From positions 397,996-461,995 of the forward strand of contig NZ_JAPNOZ010000004.1 of NCBI RefSeq assembly GCF_029955155.1: DNA of 64,000 bases, written 5' to 3'. The stretch is from Psychrobacillus sp. NEAU-3TGS. Its GTDB lineage: Bacteria > Bacillota > Bacilli > Bacillales_A > Planococcaceae. The notes beneath the pieces were generated by a model. It was not told the origin of the DNA. It searched no databases and saw nothing but the letters and a program-made list of their open reading frames with translations. Shown piece after piece: positions 48,298 through 57,884 of the stretch. Each line of letters begins with the position of its first letter. Positions within the stretch are counted from its first letter, which is position 1. The translations under genes were made by a program, and so were the position numbers.

Positions 48298-49249
48298 GGT
48301 TTTCCCACTTGTTTGCGATTAAATAAATAAACGGACTAAATAGTATTCCTATAAATCCAAAGATTAAAATGGCTGCCGCGCTTAGAAAGAATACGTGGAC
48401 GGCCTTTATTTGCATAGAGGAAGACCACAAAACATTTTCTACAATATGCCTTGTTAACTGAACAAATATATATAGAAGTAAAACGATTATCCCAGCCATT
48501 CGTTGCTCCATTAAGAAAAAGTAAACACTAAGCGGTATTAATAGTATTCCTGTACCTAAAAAAGGGATACTATCAACTAGCGATACGAGAAACGCATATT
48601 TTACAGGATTATGGAAACCTAATAATTGAAACCCTATAGCTAAAAGAACAAAGGTCAAAAAAAACAGTTTTAACTCTACAGAGATAAATTTATTCATGAC
48701 GCCAGATGATTTTCTTAGCGCTCTTTGAGAGAAATTTCGTGTTTTTTTAGGAAAGTAAACGAGAAACCACAGACGATCTTTCGTAGATTCGTATAAAGAA
48801 AAAAATAAACCAATACTAAATAAAAAAAACTTCAAAAAATAAGAAGGTAAATTTGTCAGATTTAATAATAAATCATTCAGTAGTTTGTTTAATAGATTTT
48901 GAAACTTTCCTTCAAAAAAAATGAAAATAGGATGCTGCTTCAATTCTACAAATGGTAATAATAAAATATGTTCATGAATAAGTGGAAGAATATCTAGAAG
49001 AGCTTGTACTATTACAAACAAAAATAATATAAAACTAGACAATATAACTGCTTCTGTTAACAGGACACTAACAGTAACAGGCAGCTTAATATTTTTATAA
49101 AAGAAATTTGTAATAGGGTATAAAAAATAACCACATAAAATTGCTAAAGATAAAGGATAAGCAACAAGCGAAATAAGTATAATAATTCCAAATGGTATCC
49201 AAAGTGACCAAAATTCTTTCTTATTTATTTGTAGAGTAATCATTTTCAT
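48275..49249 (-). CDS. ytvI: AI-2E transporter (PerM) family protein YtvI-like
   Basis: 324 aa with about seven hydrophobic segments and the family's late signature (VSLVDSIPFLGTGILLIPLSVYFFL, VENVLWSSSMQIKAVHVFFLS). Such proteins are exporters or antiporters of uncertain substrate. It is somewhat short for the family. The 3' end overlaps fxsA on the other strand by 23 bp and no terminator separates them, so the two transcripts should be partly antisense. Confidence 0.8.
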   Translation of the reverse strand: MKMITLQINKKEFWSLWIPFGIIILISLVAYPLSLAILCGYFLYPITNFFYKNIKLPVTVSVLLTEAVILSSFILFLFVIVQALLDILPLIHEHILLLPFVELKQHPIFIFFEGKFQNLLNKLLNDLLLNLTNLPSYFLKFFLFSIGLFFSLYESTKDRLWFLVYFPKKTRNFSQRALRKSSGVMNKFISVELKLFFLTFVLLAIGFQLLGFHNPVKYAFLVSLVDSIPFLGTGILLIPLSVYFFLMEQRMAGIIVLLLYIFVQLTRHIVENVLWSSSMQIKAVHVFFLSAAAILIFGFIGILFSPFIYLIANKWENLTKTSSQ

Positions 49250-49297
49250 CCATTCTTTTCAAAAAATTAGGATATACACACATTATTTTTTAATAAT

Positions 49298-49311
49298 TTT
49301 AAGCGTTTTCA
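49298..49311 (+). promoter_or_regulatory. Cre-like box upstream of citZ promoter
   Basis: TTTAAGCGTTTTCA matches the cre consensus at 13 of 14 positions (T for G at position 2) and directly abuts the predicted -35. CcpA represses citZ in B. subtilis, which fits. Confidence 0.65.
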
Positions 49312-49340
49312 TTCACAAAATCGCCAAATATGATTATACT
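49312..49340 (+). promoter_or_regulatory. Predicted SigA promoter of citZ
   Basis: TTCACA (49312-49317), 17-bp spacer, TATACT (49335-49340), about 100 bp before the start codon. The untranslated leader is correspondingly long. Confidence 0.65.
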
Positions 49341-49440
49341 AGAATTGTAAGGCTTAAAAGGTACATAATATATACAGGTAATCTTTCGTCCGGCGATTAA
49401 GTGGAGCGAATTATTATACTGTAGAAGGGGAGATTTCGAA

Positions 49441-50556
49441 ATGACAACAACTCGTGGTTTAGAAGGTGTTGTAGCTGCGGAGACTGCCATCAGTTCTATC
49501 ATTGATGACACACTTACATACGTTGGCTACAATATTGACGATTTAGCAACAAATGCAAGTTTTGAAGAAGTAGTATATTTACTATGGCATAAACGCCTTC
49601 CAAAAGCAGATGAGCTAGCAGAACTAAAACAACAATTAGCTGATAATATGGCTGTTCCTCAAGAAGTTTTAAATCATTTCAAAACGTATCCAATTAATAA
49701 TGTTCACCCCATGTCTGCTCTAAGAACAGCAGTATCTATGCTAGCATTATATGATGATGCTGCAGAAGATATGTCCGACGAGGCTAATTACTTAAAAGCA
49801 ATTCAATTACAAGCAAAACTTCCGACATTAGTAACAGCATTTTCACGTGTTCGTAAAGGCTTAGAACCAATTGCACCTAAAACAGATCTAGGGTATGCTG
49901 CAAACTTCTTGTACATGTTATCTGGTGATCTTCCAGACGACATTGAAATAGAAGCTTTTGACAAAGCACTTGTACTTCATGCAGATCATGAGTTAAATGC
50001 ATCTACATTTACTGCACGTGTTTGTGTAGCTACGCTATCAGATATGTATTCAGGTGTAGTAGCAGCACTAGGTGCCTTAAAAGGTCCACTGCACGGTGGT
50101 GCAAACGAACAAGTTATGAAAATGTTGACAGAAATTGGTTCACTAGATAATGTGGACAAGTATATTAATGAAAAACTAGATAACAAAGTAAAAATTATGG
50201 GCTTCGGTCACCGTGTATATCGTAAAGGAGATCCACGTGCGAAACACTTACGTGAGATGTCTAAAAAATTAACTACTCTTCGCGGTGAGTCAAAATTATA
50301 TGATATGTCTGTTCGCATTGAAGAAATCGTTACTGGACAAAAGAATTTACCACCTAACGTAGATTTCTACTCTGCTTCTGTGTATCATTCATTAAACATT
50401 GACCATGATTTATTTACACCTATTTTTGCAGTTTCACGTGTGTCTGGTTGGACTGCACATATTCTCGAGCAATACGCTAACAACCGCTTAATCCGCCCTC
50501 GTGCAGATTATGTTGGACCTGGTTTGCAAACATATATTCCGATTGAAGAAAGATAA
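49441..50556 (+). CDS. citZ: Citrate synthase (type II-like, small Gram-positive form)
   Basis: 371 aa. Condenses acetyl-CoA with oxaloacetate at the entry of the TCA cycle. Signatures: GLEGVVAAETAISSIIDD start, VLHADHELNASTFTARV (catalytic His), GPLHGGANEQVMKML, and GFGHRVYRKGDPRAK (second active His); C-terminal Asp region NVDFYSASVY. GGGGAGATTTCGAA precedes the ATG. First gene of citZ-icd-mdh; CcpA control suggested by the cre-like box. Confidence 0.97.
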   Translation: MTTTRGLEGVVAAETAISSIIDDTLTYVGYNIDDLATNASFEEVVYLLWHKRLPKADELAELKQQLADNMAVPQEVLNHFKTYPINNVHPMSALRTAVSMLALYDDAAEDMSDEANYLKAIQLQAKLPTLVTAFSRVRKGLEPIAPKTDLGYAANFLYMLSGDLPDDIEIEAFDKALVLHADHELNASTFTARVCVATLSDMYSGVVAALGALKGPLHGGANEQVMKMLTEIGSLDNVDKYINEKLDNKVKIMGFGHRVYRKGDPRAKHLREMSKKLTTLRGESKLYDMSVRIEEIVTGQKNLPPNVDFYSASVYHSLNIDHDLFTPIFAVSRVSGWTAHILEQYANNRLIRPRADYVGPGLQTYIPIEER

Positions 50557-50637
50557 TTTTATTGCCCTAAAAAATTTTTGTTCAACAACTTAATATGAGT
50601 TGATAGCATTATAGATATAGTAGGAGGAAATAATAAC

Positions 50638-51903
50638 ATGACAACTGGTAAAATCACTGTAGAAAACGGAGTACTTAACGTACCAAACACAGCAATTATT
50701 CCTTTCATCGAAGGAGACGGGACTGGTCCTGACATTTGGGCTTCTGCTTCACGCGTTCTAGAAGCAGCAGTTGAAAAAGCATATAACGGTGAAAAGAAAA
50801 TTGAATGGAAAGAAGTACTTGCTGGTCAAAAAGCGTTTGATCAAACTGGCGAATGGTTACCACAAGAAACACTTGATGTAATCAATGAATATTTAATCGC
50901 TATTAAAGGACCACTTACAACACCGATCGGTGGTGGTATTCGTTCTTTAAACGTAGCATTACGTCAAGAACTTGATTTATATACTTGCTTACGTCCAGTT
51001 CGTTATTTTACTGGTGTTCCTTCTCCAGTAAAACGTCCTGAAGATACTGATATGGTGATCTTCCGTGAAAACACAGAAGATATCTATGCAGGTATTGAAT
51101 ATGCTAAAGGTTCTGATGAAGTGAAAAAGTTAATCAGTTTCCTTCAAAACGAAATGGGCGTTAATAAAATCCGTTTCCCTGAAACTTCAGGTATTGGTAT
51201 TAAACCAGTTTCTGAAGAAGGTACGAAACGTTTAGTTCGCGCTGCACTTAACTATGCTATTAAAGAAGGTCGCGAATCTTTAACACTTGTTCATAAAGGA
51301 AATATCATGAAGTTCACTGAAGGAGCTTTCAAAAATTGGGGCTATGAAGTTGCTGAATCAGAATTCGGTGATAAAGTATTCACTTGGAACCAATACGATC
51401 AAATTAAAGAAGAGCAAGGAACTGAAGCTGCTGACAAAGCACAAGCAGACGCACTTGCAGCTGGTAAAATCTTAGTAAAAGATTCAATCGCTGATATCTT
51501 CTTACAACAAATCTTAACTCGTCCGAAAGAGTTCGATGTAGTTGCTACAATGAACTTAAACGGAGATTATATTTCTGATGCATTAGCTGCTCAAGTTGGT
51601 GGTATTGGTATCGCTCCAGGAGCTAACATTAACTATGTAACTGGACATGCTATCTTCGAAGCAACTCACGGAACAGCTCCAAAATATGCTGGTCTTGATA
51701 AAGTAAATCCATCTTCTGTAATCCTTTCTGGTGTATTAATGCTTGAACACCTTGGTTGGACTGAAGCAGCAAAATTAATCATGGATTCTATGGAAAAAAC
51801 AATTGCATCTAAAGTAGTAACTTACGACTTTGCTCGACTAATGGACGGAGCAACGGAAGTTAAATGTTCAGAGTTCGGTGATGAACTTATCAAAAACATG
51901 TAA
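50638..51903 (+). CDS. icd: Isocitrate dehydrogenase (NADP)
   Basis: 421 aa. Oxidative decarboxylation of isocitrate to 2-oxoglutarate. Family motifs [36 protein letters not shown] with the phosphorylatable-type Ser region, [13 protein letters not shown], and [26 protein letters not shown]. The NADP-type pocket ([21 protein letters not shown]) is present. AGGAGGAAATAA precedes the ATG. It ends with its own terminator. Confidence 0.97.
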   Translation: MTTGKITVENGVLNVPNTAIIPFIEGDGTGPDIWASASRVLEAAVEKAYNGEKKIEWKEVLAGQKAFDQTGEWLPQETLDVINEYLIAIKGPLTTPIGGGIRSLNVALRQELDLYTCLRPVRYFTGVPSPVKRPEDTDMVIFRENTEDIYAGIEYAKGSDEVKKLISFLQNEMGVNKIRFPETSGIGIKPVSEEGTKRLVRAALNYAIKEGRESLTLVHKGNIMKFTEGAFKNWGYEVAESEFGDKVFTWNQYDQIKEEQGTEAADKAQADALAAGKILVKDSIADIFLQQILTRPKEFDVVATMNLNGDYISDALAAQVGGIGIAPGANINYVTGHAIFEATHGTAPKYAGLDKVNPSSVILSGVLMLEHLGWTEAAKLIMDSMEKTIASKVVTYDFARLMDGATEVKCSEFGDELIKNM

Positions 51904-51924
51904 TTTGAAATGAATTTTGGTCTT

Positions 51925-51952
51925 AAAGGAAGGGATTTTTCCCTTCCTTTTA
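51925..51952 (+). terminator. Terminator of icd
   Basis: Perfect 11-bp stem (51925-51935 with 51940-51950) with TTTT loop and a T-rich right arm. Confidence 0.88.
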
Positions 51953-51965
51953 TCTTCATTCAGTA

Positions 51966-52180
51966 GAAGACCCCCACTTATTTGGGTGGTGAGATGAATT
52001 CGGTTTTGTTTACTGTTCAGTGGATGCTCAAAAGCTTACTGAACGAAGATAAAGCCTTCGGCGGATGTCACAAATTTTGAAAGAAGTCAGGGCAGGCAGT
52101 CTAAGTTCGAGACATACTGTAGGCCTCATGCTTGATTCAAAATCTGTAGGTAACTATGCCAAGGCGTAATTGATTTAAAC
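51966..52180 (+). repeat. Structured dispersed element between icd and mdh
   Basis: A ~215-bp block without a reading frame. Hairpins: CCCAC with GTGGT near 51972-51989, GTTCAGT (52015-52021) with ACTGAAC (52038-52044), and AAATTTTGA (52072-52080) with TCAAAATCT (52137-52145). GCCTT/AAGGC flanks the latter, and it ends AAGGCGTAATTGATTTAAAC. I believe similar blocks recur in related genomes but cannot check. No copy elsewhere in this window. Confidence 0.55.
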
Positions 52181-52197
52181 AAAAGGAGAGTTTTCTA

Positions 52198-53136
52198 ATG
52201 ACATTGAAAAGAAGTAAAATCTCAGTAATCGGTGGCGGATTTACAGGAGCAACAACTGCTTTTCTACTTGCTCAAAAAGAACTTGGTGATATTGTCTTAG
52301 TAGATATTCCACAAGTAGAAAATGCTACTAAAGGGAAAGCATTAGATATGGCACAAGCTGGACCAGTACAAGGATTTGATGCGGAGATCATTGGTACTTC
52401 TAACTATGAAGATACAAAAAACTCGGATTTAGTAATTATTACGGCTGGTATTGCACGTAAACCTGGAATGAGCCGTGATGATTTAGTTCAAACAAACCAA
52501 AAAGTAATGAAAGCAGTAACGAGTGAAATAATAAAGTATTCACCAAATACTACTATCATCGTATTAACCAATCCAGTTGATGCAATGACCTATACGGTTT
52601 ATAAAGAGTCAGGCTTGCCAAAAGAACGCGTAATCGGACAATCTGGTGTACTTGATACAGCTCGTTTCCGTACGTTTGTGGCACAAGAGTTAAACTTATC
52701 TGTTAAAGATGTTACTGGTTTTGTTCTTGGCGGACATGGCGATGATATGGTTCCATTAGTAAGATACTCTTATGCCGGGGGTATTCCATTAGAAAACCTT
52801 ATCGACGCTAGCCGTTTAGAAGAAATCGTGGACCGCACTCGAAAAGGAGGAGCTGAAATCGTTAATCTTTTAGGAAATGGCTCTGCTTATTATGCGCCCG
52901 CAGCATCGCTGGTTGAAATGGCTGAAGCAATTCTTAAAGACCAAAAGCGTGTATTACCCTCTATTGCTTATTTAGAGGGTGAATATGGTATGGATGGTAT
53001 ATATCTTGGCGTTCCGACCGTACTGGGTGCAGGTGGTATTGAGAAGATTGTTGAGCTTGAACTAACGGAGGATGAAAAGGGTTTACTAAGTAAATCTGCT
53101 GATTCTGTTAAAGCAGTTATGAATGTTTTAGCATAA
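52198..53136 (+). CDS. mdh: Malate dehydrogenase
   Basis: 312 aa LDH-type malate dehydrogenase: oxidises malate to oxaloacetate with NAD. Rossmann motif [44 protein letters not shown]-type loop, and [13 protein letters not shown] with the catalytic His. The AAAAGGAGAG site precedes the ATG. A repeat element separates it from icd, so citZ-icd and mdh may be independent transcripts. Confidence 0.97.
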   Translation: MTLKRSKISVIGGGFTGATTAFLLAQKELGDIVLVDIPQVENATKGKALDMAQAGPVQGFDAEIIGTSNYEDTKNSDLVIITAGIARKPGMSRDDLVQTNQKVMKAVTSEIIKYSPNTTIIVLTNPVDAMTYTVYKESGLPKERVIGQSGVLDTARFRTFVAQELNLSVKDVTGFVLGGHGDDMVPLVRYSYAGGIPLENLIDASRLEEIVDRTRKGGAEIVNLLGNGSAYYAPAASLVEMAEAILKDQKRVLPSIAYLEGEYGMDGIYLGVPTVLGAGGIEKIVELELTEDEKGLLSKSADSVKAVMNVLA

Positions 53137-53150
53137 TTCACGATAATATT

Positions 53151-53183
53151 AATCGAGTGTGGGAAACCTGCTCGATTTTTTTT
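53151..53183 (+). terminator. Terminator of mdh
   Basis: AATCGAG (53151-53157) pairs with CTCGATT (53171-53177), then eight Ts. Confidence 0.78.
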
Positions 53184-53231
53184 GTACTTATTGTTAAGAT
53201 AGATATAGCTAATTGATGGGAGGATGAAATC

Positions 53232-53678
53232 TTGTTATTGGGAAAGATACAGAAAAAGGGTAAGAATATAAATGATTTATTTATTGGTGAAAAATTAACA
53301 ATTACTGAGAAAATAGAAGATAAGGATTTACTTCTATACTTAGGGTTAACAAATGATAATAATCCTTTATATATTCAGCACGATTTTGCTTCCAAAACAA
53401 TCTATGAAAAACCTATTGTCCCACCAATTATGTTAATGGGTATTATTACAGCTGCTATCTCTAAATACTTACCCGGTCCAGGAGCTTATATAACAAAGCA
53501 AAACATCAGCTTTTTAGCACCTGCGTATCACTATTCAACTTTAAAGTTTACGTTCGAAGTAATGGAGATTGATATAATTTCAAATGAAATAGTAATTTCA
53601 GTTATTGCTAATAATGAACAAAAGAATGCAGTATTGGCTGGTACTTTTTATGTTAATCCACCAGCAAACGAACAGTAA
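53232..53678 (+). CDS. MaoC-like hotdog-fold dehydratase
   Basis: 148 aa, TTG start after GGGAGGATGAAATC. The MaoC dehydratase pattern is clear: YLGLTNDNNPLYIQHDFA (catalytic Asp/His of the (R)-specific hydratase motif), PIVPPIMLMGIITAAISKYLPGPGAYI, and a C-terminal strand pair. Probably an (R)-3-hydroxyacyl-CoA dehydratase or related acyl-binding protein; substrate unknown. It sits between mdh and phoP, 63 bp before phoP. Confidence 0.82.
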   Translation: MLLGKIQKKGKNINDLFIGEKLTITEKIEDKDLLLYLGLTNDNNPLYIQHDFASKTIYEKPIVPPIMLMGIITAAISKYLPGPGAYITKQNISFLAPAYHYSTLKFTFEVMEIDIISNEIVISVIANNEQKNAVLAGTFYVNPPANEQ

Positions 53679-53741
53679 GTCTACATTTGAGGTCAAATGA
53701 TTTGGAATGGGGGTTTCAAATCAACTTTGGAGGCAAAATAA

Positions 53742-54455
53742 ATGAAAAAAGTATTAGTTGTGGATGATGAAAGCTCAATTGTAACATTATTAAAATACAA
53801 TCTGGAGGATGCAGGTTTTGAGGTCATTACTGCATATGACGGTTTAGAAGGTCTGAATCGAGCAGTGGAAGAAAATCCGGATGTCATTGTGTTAGATTGG
53901 ATGTTGCCGCGTATGGACGGAATGGAAGTATGCAAGGAACTACGCCTAAAAAAAATTCAAACACCGATTATTATGCTTACTGCAAAAGACGAAGAGTTTG
54001 ATAAAGTGCTCGGTCTTGAATTGGGTGCGGATGATTATATGACCAAACCGTTTAGCCCTCGTGAAGTTACTGCTCGTGTAAAAGCAATGCTACGACGTTC
54101 TAATATTTCATCAGAGCATCAAATGAATGAAATAAAACAAAAAGAAGAAATATATTCGTTTGGACCATTACAAATTTATCCGGATCGATTTGAAGTGCTT
54201 TTAAATGAAGAACCAATCGAGTTTACACCGAAAGAATTTGAATTACTTGTTTACTTAATTGAAAACAAAAATAGAGTACTTACACGCGACCAATTATTAA
54301 GTGCTGTATGGAACTACGATTTTGCCGGCGATACTCGAATTGTAGATGTTCATGTTAGTCATTTACGAGATAAAATTGAAGAAAATAGTAGAAAGCCAAT
54401 TTTCATTAAAACGATCAGAGGTCTAGGATATAAATTCGAGGAACCTAAATTGTAA
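53742..54455 (+). CDS. phoP: Response regulator PhoP (OmpR family)
   Basis: 237 aa. Receiver domain with acidic pocket VVDDESS, phospho-acceptor Asp52 (VLDWMLPRMDG), and conserved Lys in MTKPFSPRE; C-terminal winged helix (VLTRDQLLSAVWNYDFAGDTRIVDVHVSHLR). In B. subtilis PhoP activates phosphate-starvation genes and controls wall teichoic acid. Start after TTGGAGGC. The stop shares its last A with the phoR ATG. Confidence 0.94.
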   Translation: MKKVLVVDDESSIVTLLKYNLEDAGFEVITAYDGLEGLNRAVEENPDVIVLDWMLPRMDGMEVCKELRLKKIQTPIIMLTAKDEEFDKVLGLELGADDYMTKPFSPREVTARVKAMLRRSNISSEHQMNEIKQKEEIYSFGPLQIYPDRFEVLLNEEPIEFTPKEFELLVYLIENKNRVLTRDQLLSAVWNYDFAGDTRIVDVHVSHLRDKIEENSRKPIFIKTIRGLGYKFEEPKL

Positions 54456-55990
54456 TGAAAAGATTCCAATCCAAAATATTACGAACGTATTCTATAGTAA
54501 TTGGATTAATTTTAGCTAGTCTTGGTCTCGTTCTTGGGCAACTTTATCCTATTTTTGTTCATCATTCCACTGTTGTTTTAATAGACTCCAAAATGGAGCA
54601 AATAGCTACAGATTTAGCTGCAACCGAACTTTCAAAAGAAGAGCAATCGTCTATAAAGCAAACACTAAGTTCAGCGCTTCAAAATAATGAAATGGCGAAT
54701 GAACAACAATCACTCTGGTTGTTTTTATTTTTTATTTTGTTCATCACTTTTCTTGTTGCTTTATTTTTGGGAGCCAACATATTTAAAAAATATGCTCAAC
54801 CAATTGAACATTTAACCGAAACCGCGATGGAACTTGCAAGAGGTAACTATCGTATTCGGGCATTTGAAGATGATTTTTCTGGTATGTCTACATTAAGCAA
54901 TTCCATCAATATATTAGCACGCAATTTACATGATATTTCAGTTATGCGTGAAACGGAGAAAGAACGGTTAAAAACATTAATTGAGAACATGGGTAGTGCC
55001 TTGATCATGATTGACCGAAATGGATTAGTAACGATTGTGAATCGATCCTTTTTGAAGCAATTACAAATTTCTTTTGAAAATATAGATGGAAAACTTTTTC
55101 GTAAAATCGGTCTTCCAGATAAGATAGAAGCTTTTATCGATAAACTTTTTTTAACGGAATCCTCATCCCGTGAACAAATTCAGATCAAGCGAAATTTACA
55201 TACTTATTATATGGATGCTTATGGGGCACCTGTAATTGGAGAACACGGAAGATGGCTAGGTATCGTAGTGGTAATGCATGATATCACCGAACTTATTAAG
55301 TTAGAGCAAGTACGAAAAGATTTTGTTGCAAATGTGTCCCACGAACTCAAAACACCGGTAACTTCTATTAAAGGATTTTCGGAGACATTACTTTATGGGG
55401 CATACAAAAATGAGGATACATTATTATCTTTTCTTGAGATTATTCATAAAGAAAGTAATCGATTGCAAATGCTAATTACCGATTTGTTGGACCTTTCCAA
55501 AGTGGAACAAGTTGGGTATGAAGTGAATTTGAATAATGTAAAATTGAAGGATGTATTGGATCGATGCATCGAGATGTCTACACATCTTTTGGAAGAAAAA
55601 GATATAGAATTGGCATTAGCAGTAGAAGACTCCGTGAAAGTGTTAGGAGACTCCAATCGTTTAATGCAAATTTTGATGAATTTAGTGACAAATGCAATTA
55701 CGTATTCGCCTGACCATACAACATTACATATTTCCATTTTCAAGGATGAGAAGTATGGCATATTCCGAATTCAAGATGAAGGTATTGGAATTAGTAAGAA
55801 AGAGATTAGCCGAATATTTGAACGCTTTTATCGAGTGGATCGTGCAAGAAGTAGAAACTCAGGTGGTACTGGCCTAGGTCTGGCCATCGTAAAGCATCTA
55901 GTAGAAGCACATCATGGGTTGATAAAAGTAGAAAGTGAAGTAGGAAAAGGTACATGTTTTACAGTGTACATTCCACTTGTGCAAAGTTAA
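54455..55990 (+). CDS. phoR: Sensor histidine kinase PhoR
   Basis: 511 aa. Two transmembrane helices (~10-32 and ~87-108) flank only ~54 extracytoplasmic residues; then HAMP, PAS (LIMIDRNGLVTIVNRSF), HisKA with His296 (NVSHELKTPVTSIKG) and HATPase (LMNLVTNAITYS, DEGIGI, GTGLGLAIVKHL). Notably shorter than B. subtilis PhoR (~579 aa), because the external PDC-like domain is missing. There the signal is thought to be sensed in the cytoplasmic PAS domain, so function may be retained. Translationally coupled to phoP. Confidence 0.92.
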   Translation: MKRFQSKILRTYSIVIGLILASLGLVLGQLYPIFVHHSTVVLIDSKMEQIATDLAATELSKEEQSSIKQTLSSALQNNEMANEQQSLWLFLFFILFITFLVALFLGANIFKKYAQPIEHLTETAMELARGNYRIRAFEDDFSGMSTLSNSINILARNLHDISVMRETEKERLKTLIENMGSALIMIDRNGLVTIVNRSFLKQLQISFENIDGKLFRKIGLPDKIEAFIDKLFLTESSSREQIQIKRNLHTYYMDAYGAPVIGEHGRWLGIVVVMHDITELIKLEQVRKDFVANVSHELKTPVTSIKGFSETLLYGAYKNEDTLLSFLEIIHKESNRLQMLITDLLDLSKVEQVGYEVNLNNVKLKDVLDRCIEMSTHLLEEKDIELALAVEDSVKVLGDSNRLMQILMNLVTNAITYSPDHTTLHISIFKDEKYGIFRIQDEGIGISKKEISRIFERFYRVDRARSRNSGGTGLGLAIVKHLVEAHHGLIKVESEVGKGTCFTVYIPLVQS

Positions 55991-56001
55991 TGGAGGTAAA
56001 T

Positions 56002-57216
56002 ATGAACAAAGAACCGTTTATCCCAATTATTGTGGGGACTGATATGAATGCTTATAATATGGCTATTTCATTTCATGAGGAATATAAAATAAAGCCAATT
56101 TTAGTCGGAAAGGAAGAAATGTCCTTTACGAAATGGAGCAGTGTCATCGATCATATTGAAATTCATCCGAATTTATGGGATAAAGCTGCTTTTGTCACAG
56201 TTTTAACAGAAGTAGCGATGAAATATAAAACGGCTGGAAAGCAATTGCTGTTAATCGGTACAAATGATTTCTATGTCCGACTAATAATTGAGAATGCAAA
56301 AGCATTAAAAGAAATGTATGTATTTAACTATATGTCAGAGGAGTTAATGAATAATCTTCTCGTCAAATCTAATTTTTATAAGCTTTGCGAGGAGCATGGC
56401 ATTGATGCACCAAAAACATACTATTATTCTTGTGCCAAGAAGGAGCCTTTTACAGAAGAGGTATTATTTCCATTAATCATTAAACCAAGCAATGGGGTTC
56501 AATATTACAAAAATAAATTTCCTGGGCAACAAAAAGTATATCGTGTAGAATCACGCGAAGAATTAAATGATGTCATTAACAAAGTGAATGCAAGTGGCTA
56601 TAAGGAAGATCTAATCATTCAAGATTATATTCCTGGCGACGACACGTATATGTGGGATTCAGTTTTTTATATAAATTCAAAGGGAAAAGCCCAGTTAAGT
56701 ACGCTCGCACAGGTTGTGTTGCAAGAACATACGGTTACTGCAATTGGAAACTATACGGCGCTAATCACTAGGTATAACGAAGAATTGATGCTTAAGCTTC
56801 AACATTTTTTAGAAGCAGTAGGGTATGTAGGATTTGCTAACTTCGATTTGAAGTATGATGAACGCGATGGTAAATTTAAAGTATTCGAAGTGAATATTCG
56901 TCAAGGACGCTCTAGTTATTATACGACAGCTCTTGGACATAATATGGCGAGATATTTTGTGGACGACGTCATTTACAACAAAGCAAAGCCGTTAACATTG
57001 TTAAATGAGCATTATTTGTTTACCGTAGTCCCTAAGATTGTATTAAAGAAGTTTGTTAATAATAATGAAATTCAACGAGAAATAAGACATCTGTTAAGAA
57101 CGGGAAAATGGGGAAATCCAATGTTTTATAAAAATGATACGAATTTTATGAGAAAGTTGTATTTAATTGCTCGTCAGTTTAATTATTATAAAAAATACAA
57201 AAATAATAATTGGTAA
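56002..57216 (+). CDS. ATP-grasp ligase, candidate peptidoglycan D-aspartate/D-glutamate ligase
   Basis: 404 aa from ATG 56002, with ATGGAGGT ideally spaced. Three-part ATP-grasp fold: N-terminal substrate domain (IPIIVGTDMNAYNMAISFHEEY), ATP-binding part (FPLIIKPSNGVQYY, IIQDYIPGDDTYMWDSV) and Mg-binding GFANFDLKYDERDGKFKVFEVNIRQGRSS. This layout and N-terminal motif resemble the D-aspartate ligase of Enterococcus faecium, which builds the peptidoglycan cross-bridge. Planococcaceae commonly have D-Asp or D-Glu bridges. Function is inferred; other carboxylate-amine ligases share the fold. Directly downstream of phoPR, possibly in the same transcript. Confidence 0.75.
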   Translation: MNKEPFIPIIVGTDMNAYNMAISFHEEYKIKPILVGKEEMSFTKWSSVIDHIEIHPNLWDKAAFVTVLTEVAMKYKTAGKQLLLIGTNDFYVRLIIENAKALKEMYVFNYMSEELMNNLLVKSNFYKLCEEHGIDAPKTYYYSCAKKEPFTEEVLFPLIIKPSNGVQYYKNKFPGQQKVYRVESREELNDVINKVNASGYKEDLIIQDYIPGDDTYMWDSVFYINSKGKAQLSTLAQVVLQEHTVTAIGNYTALITRYNEELMLKLQHFLEAVGYVGFANFDLKYDERDGKFKVFEVNIRQGRSSYYTTALGHNMARYFVDDVIYNKAKPLTLLNEHYLFTVVPKIVLKKFVNNNEIQREIRHLLRTGKWGNPMFYKNDTNFMRKLYLIARQFNYYKKYKNNNW

Positions 57217-57298
57217 AGTAAAATTTACAATATATTCATTAAAGATTTACAATCGTCTGTTACATTTAAATAGACCCCTTTTCCAAACGATTTACCTG

Positions 57299-57326
57299 AA
57301 AAAGCTAGCCCTCCGCTAGCTTTTTT
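57299..57326 (+). terminator. Terminator of the phoPR-ATP-grasp unit
   Basis: Perfect 11-bp stem (57299-57309 with 57315-57325), CCTCC loop, T run to 57326. Confidence 0.9.
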
Positions 57327-57420
57327 CAATTGTTAGAAACTAAAAAGTAATTTTTGTAGATAAATTTCCCCAAAAACAAAGTTCTGCCACTTTTTTAGCG
57401 CAGTTTAAGGAAAATGCGCG

Positions 57421-57590
57421 GTAGTGAGTTGAATGAATGTCCGCTGGGATTTCCGCTGCGGGGCGGACGCTTTCCACGGGGTGAGCGATGAGCCATCACC
57501 GACGCTAGCGCGTTCGCCTGCGATGGCTCATCTACTCACTCATCCCGTAGGAGTCGCCTCCCCTCCGCTACAATCCAATAAAGGAAGCTA
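57421..57590. repeat. GC-rich dispersed repeat with long internal hairpin
   Basis: GCGGACGCTTTCC at 57463-57475 relates it to blocks at 24841 and 57970. GATGAGCCATC (57487-57497) pairs perfectly with GATGGCTCATC (57522-57532); further GC-rich arms lie outside (CGGGG / CCCGT). Part of an ~820-bp gene-free gap from 57331 to 58151. A short open frame here is fortuitous. Confidence 0.6.
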
Positions 57591-57884
57591 CTTCCGCAAT
57601 GTCACTAGCTGTAAGGAAAATGTCAAGTATTATGGAAAGAGATTTCCCATCTTTACAATAAGTCAGATACTTCGTCCAAACAACAAGTGTACTTAGATGG
57701 AGACGATGATATAAAGAAGATTAATACCAATAAATAGTTGAAAAGACGAGCTATATCCTGATAAACGAACTACGAAATTGGAAATAACATTGTCTAAATT
57801 GTTCTAATTATTATGTGGTAAACTTGATAAATTTAAAACTTTGATAACTGCAGACACCAAATTAGCAGATCATACATAATGAGT

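Noticed and set aside
57433-57696. 87-codon open frame
   Set aside because: Falls across a dispersed repeat and random flank; no ribosome site or recognisable motif.
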